This document shows, one piece after another, positions 6,156-7,761 of a stretch of 7,761 nucleotides of DNA. The stretch spans positions 1 to 7,761 of the forward strand of contig USDP01000070.1 of NCBI GenBank assembly GCA_900553545.1. The letters are read 5' to 3'. Position 1 is the stretch's first letter; every line of letters begins with the position of its first letter. The notes beneath the pieces were generated by a model. The model worked only from the letters and a program-made list of their open reading frames with translations. It did no database searches and was not told the origin of the DNA. A program made the translations under genes and the position numbers. This DNA comes from an uncultured Eubacteriales bacterium (GTDB taxonomy: Bacteria > Bacillota > Clostridia > Oscillospirales > Oscillospiraceae).

Positions 6156-6177
6156 GTCCGACAAGATGGTTTATACT
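6149..6177 (+). promoter_or_regulatory. Promoter of the flavoprotein operon
   Basis: On the plus strand there is a -35 TTGGCA (6149-6154), a 17-base spacer, and a -10 TATACT (6172-6177). Transcription would start near 6184, leaving a leader of about 29 bases with GGAGG before the ATG at 6213. The -35 lies on the same seven bases (TTGGCAA) as the divergent promoter. A better -35 hexamer, TTGACA at 6142-6147, is 24 bases from this -10, too far to pair with it. Confidence 0.7.
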
Positions 6178-6212
6178 AGATAATATTCATTTTTCAACAA
6201 CGGAGGACGCGC

Positions 6213-7439
6213 ATGAAAGTCTTGATCATTGGCGGCGGGGCCAGCGGAATGATGGCCGCGCTGAGCGCGGCGGAGGACGGCTCGAACCGCGTGATGCTGC
6301 TCGAGCGGCAGGGCCGCGTGGGCCGCAAGTTGCTGGCCACGGGCAATGGCCGCTGCAACCTGACGAATCTCGGCGCGGACGCTTCGCGCTATCATGGGGC
6401 TGCGCCGGAGTTCGTAAAACCGGCGCTGGAACGCTTCGGCGTGCAGCGGACGCTGGACTATTTTCGTGCGCTGGGACTTTTGACCGTGGCAGAGGCGGAC
6501 GGCAAGGTCTATCCGCTGAGCGATCAGGCGTCGAGTGTGCTCGATGTGCTGCGCTTCGCGGTGGAGCTGCGCGGCGTGACGGTCGTGCCGTCGTGCGATG
6601 TGATCGAGGTCAAGAAAAAGGCGCGCGGCTATGAAGCCGTTTCTGCGACGGGGGAGAAGTATTTCGGCGATAAGCTGATCGTCTGCTGCGGTGGCTGCGC
6701 GGGCAAGCGCCTCGGCGGCGTGAAGTCCGGCTATTTTCTGCTCGGACAGCTCGGCCATTCCTGCACGGCGCTCTATCCGTGCCTGACGCAGATCGAGACC
6801 GACCCGACGTGGGTCAAAGCGCTCAAAGGCGTCCGCGCCGATTGCCGTGTCGCGCTGCGGCGCGGCGGGCGCGTGATCCAGGAGACAGCGGGAGAGCTGC
6901 AATTCACGGAGTTTGGCGTGAGCGGGCCGGTTGCGTTTGAACTCTCGCGCGCCGCGTCGACCGGCGGGGAAGGGCTGACGCTCGTGCTTGACCTCTTCCG
7001 GGACTATCCGGCGGAGGCCCTGGCGGCGTTTTTGCGGGAGCGGCGCGAACGATTCCCGCAGCTCCCGGCGGAGGAGCTGTTTTCCGGGAGTTTGCAGTCG
7101 CGTCTTGGAAAGACGGTGCTCAAGCGGGCTGGCATTGCGATGGCGGAGCCGCTCGGCAGCGTCGGCGATGCACGAATAGATGACTTATGTAAACTCGTAA
7201 AGGCGTTTCCGCTCAGTGTCATGGGCGTGAAAGGCTTCGACAATGCGCAGGTGACGGTCGGCGGTGTGTCGGTTTCGGAGTTCCGGGCGGATACGCTCGA
7301 AAGCCGGATCGCGCCCGGCGTGTTCGCGGCGGTCGAGGTGCTGGACATCGACGGGGACTGCGGCGGATTCAACCTGCAATGGGCTTGGTCGAGCGGATAT
7401 GTTGCTGGTAAGCTCGGGAAGGGCGGGGAGGACGCATGA
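6213..7439 (+). CDS. NAD(P)/FAD-dependent oxidoreductase, BaiN/HI0933 family
   Basis: The product has 408 aa, a normal family length. GGAGG (6202-6206) sits 6 bases before the ATG. The FAD-binding Rossmann motif is GGGASGMMAA (7-16) with the acidic strand end at E31. The family block GRVGRKLLATGNGRCNLTN (34-52) follows. A second dinucleotide-related segment is KLIVCCGG (154-161). The C-terminal FAD-contact region is GGVSVSEFRADTLESRIAPGVFAAVEVLDIDGDCGGFNLQWAWSSG-type, starting at 350. This is the HI0933/TIGR00275 group (also called aminoacetone oxidase family). One member, BaiN of a bile-acid-converting clostridium, has been proposed to reduce bile acid intermediates, but the family is very widespread, so this role should not be assumed. 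It is cytosolic. Its TGA overlaps the next ATG (ATGA), implying coupled translation with a second flavoprotein. Confidence 0.93.
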   Translation: MKVLIIGGGASGMMAALSAAEDGSNRVMLLERQGRVGRKLLATGNGRCNLTNLGADASRYHGAAPEFVKPALERFGVQRTLDYFRALGLLTVAEADGKVYPLSDQASSVLDVLRFAVELRGVTVVPSCDVIEVKKKARGYEAVSATGEKYFGDKLIVCCGGCAGKRLGGVKSGYFLLGQLGHSCTALYPCLTQIETDPTWVKALKGVRADCRVALRRGGRVIQETAGELQFTEFGVSGPVAFELSRAASTGGEGLTLVLDLFRDYPAEALAAFLRERRERFPQLPAEELFSGSLQSRLGKTVLKRAGIAMAEPLGSVGDARIDDLCKLVKAFPLSVMGVKGFDNAQVTVGGVSVSEFRADTLESRIAPGVFAAVEVLDIDGDCGGFNLQWAWSSGYVAGKLGKGGEDA

Positions 7440-7761
7440 TCCGAATTCAGAATCTGACGTTCACCCCCGGAGCGGACAGCCGGGCGGCGCTGCTGTGTGC
7501 GGCGGCAAAGGCATTGCGCCTTGCTCCGGATAAAATCACGGAGCTGCGCATCCATCGCCGCTCGGTCGACGCGCGGAAAAAGCAGGACGTGCGTGTGATT
7601 TACACCGTCGACGTGACGGTCGACGGGAAGGAAGAGAAGATCTTGCAGATGGCCCGGAATCCGAAGGCGGCCATCGCGGTCACAACTATATATGAGCCGC
7701 CTCGCGCGGCGCAGACGGACGAACGGCCGGTGGTGATCGGGTTTGGGCCTGGCGGGATGTT
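7436..7761 (+). CDS. FAD-dependent dehydrogenase, COG2509 family, N-terminal part only
   Basis: The first 108 codons are present, and the gene runs off the right edge of the window with no stop. The start ATG overlaps the TGA of the preceding flavoprotein, with GGGGAGG 5 bases upstream. The N-terminal domain (residues 1-90) has the pattern typical of this family: a short beta-alpha domain with IHRRSVDARKK (39-49) and VIYTVDVTVDGKEEK (54-68). It is followed by RPVVIGFGPGGM (97-108), the start of the FAD-binding Rossmann fold (GxGxxG). These are uncharacterised FAD-dependent dehydrogenases common in clostridia. The pairing with the BaiN-type enzyme suggests linked redox roles, but no substrate can be named from what is visible. 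Confidence 0.9.
   Translation, partial: MIRIQNLTFTPGADSRAALLCAAAKALRLAPDKITELRIHRRSVDARKKQDVRVIYTVDVTVDGKEEKILQMARNPKAAIAVTTIYEPPRAAQTDERPVVIGFGPGGM

Noticed and set aside
6093..6164. Earlier start for ylmH at 6164
   Set aside because: It lies upstream of the proposed -10 and start site, and lacks a ribosome binding site; the ATG at 6092 has AAGGAGG at 7 bases.

Overview
The window reads as a chromosomal segment of a GC-rich member of the Bacillota, most likely a gut clostridium of the Oscillospirales/Ruminococcaceae type. This is inferred from strong GGAGG ribosome binding sites, sigma-A type promoters, a tRNA-Ser gene with encoded CCA, and clostridial families (YlmH, DUF896, MBOAT/DHHW pair, COG2509 flavoprotein) in a high-GC codon context. 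Nothing marks a prophage, insertion sequence, CRISPR array or conjugative element.

Layout. (1) Positions 1-170 hold a minus-strand tRNA-Ser(UGA) with a near-consensus promoter. (2) Positions 255-2513 hold a plus-strand two-gene operon: a G3E/COG0523 GTPase with an extraordinary His/Asp/Cys metal-binding insert, then a degenerate G3E-like protein fused to a C-terminal domain resembling the YcgQ/TIGR03943 family. A strong stem-loop terminator closes it and also separates it from the convergent operon. (3) Positions 6155-2521 on the minus strand hold a tightly packed set: ylmH (S4 RNA-binding protein), a DUF896/YnzC-like small protein, an MBOAT O-acyltransferase and a DHHW-family partner. Each junction is short, and stop codons overlap or abut the next ribosome binding site or start. 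(4) From 6149 to the right edge, on the plus strand, a BaiN/HI0933-type flavoprotein overlaps by ATGA the start of a second FAD-dependent dehydrogenase (COG2509), which is cut by the window edge.

How the genes may work together. The two G3E-like proteins probably act together in metal (zinc, nickel or cobalt) handling or delivery. The MBOAT and DHHW proteins form the usual two-part system for O-acylating a cell-surface polymer. YlmH and DUF896 are housekeeping-type proteins sharing the transcript upstream of it. The two flavoproteins are probably translated as a coupled pair.

Main points for a second look. The conserved C-terminus of YlmH is reachable only by a -1 shift at an in-frame A_AAA_AAG heptamer, the dnaX-type slippery sequence, directly followed by a 10-bp hairpin; a plain single-A loss or sequencing error is the competing explanation. 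The His/Asp/Cys insert of the G3E GTPase is very large (94 residues, 40 of them His). The divergent ylmH and flavoprotein promoters appear to share one palindromic -35 element.
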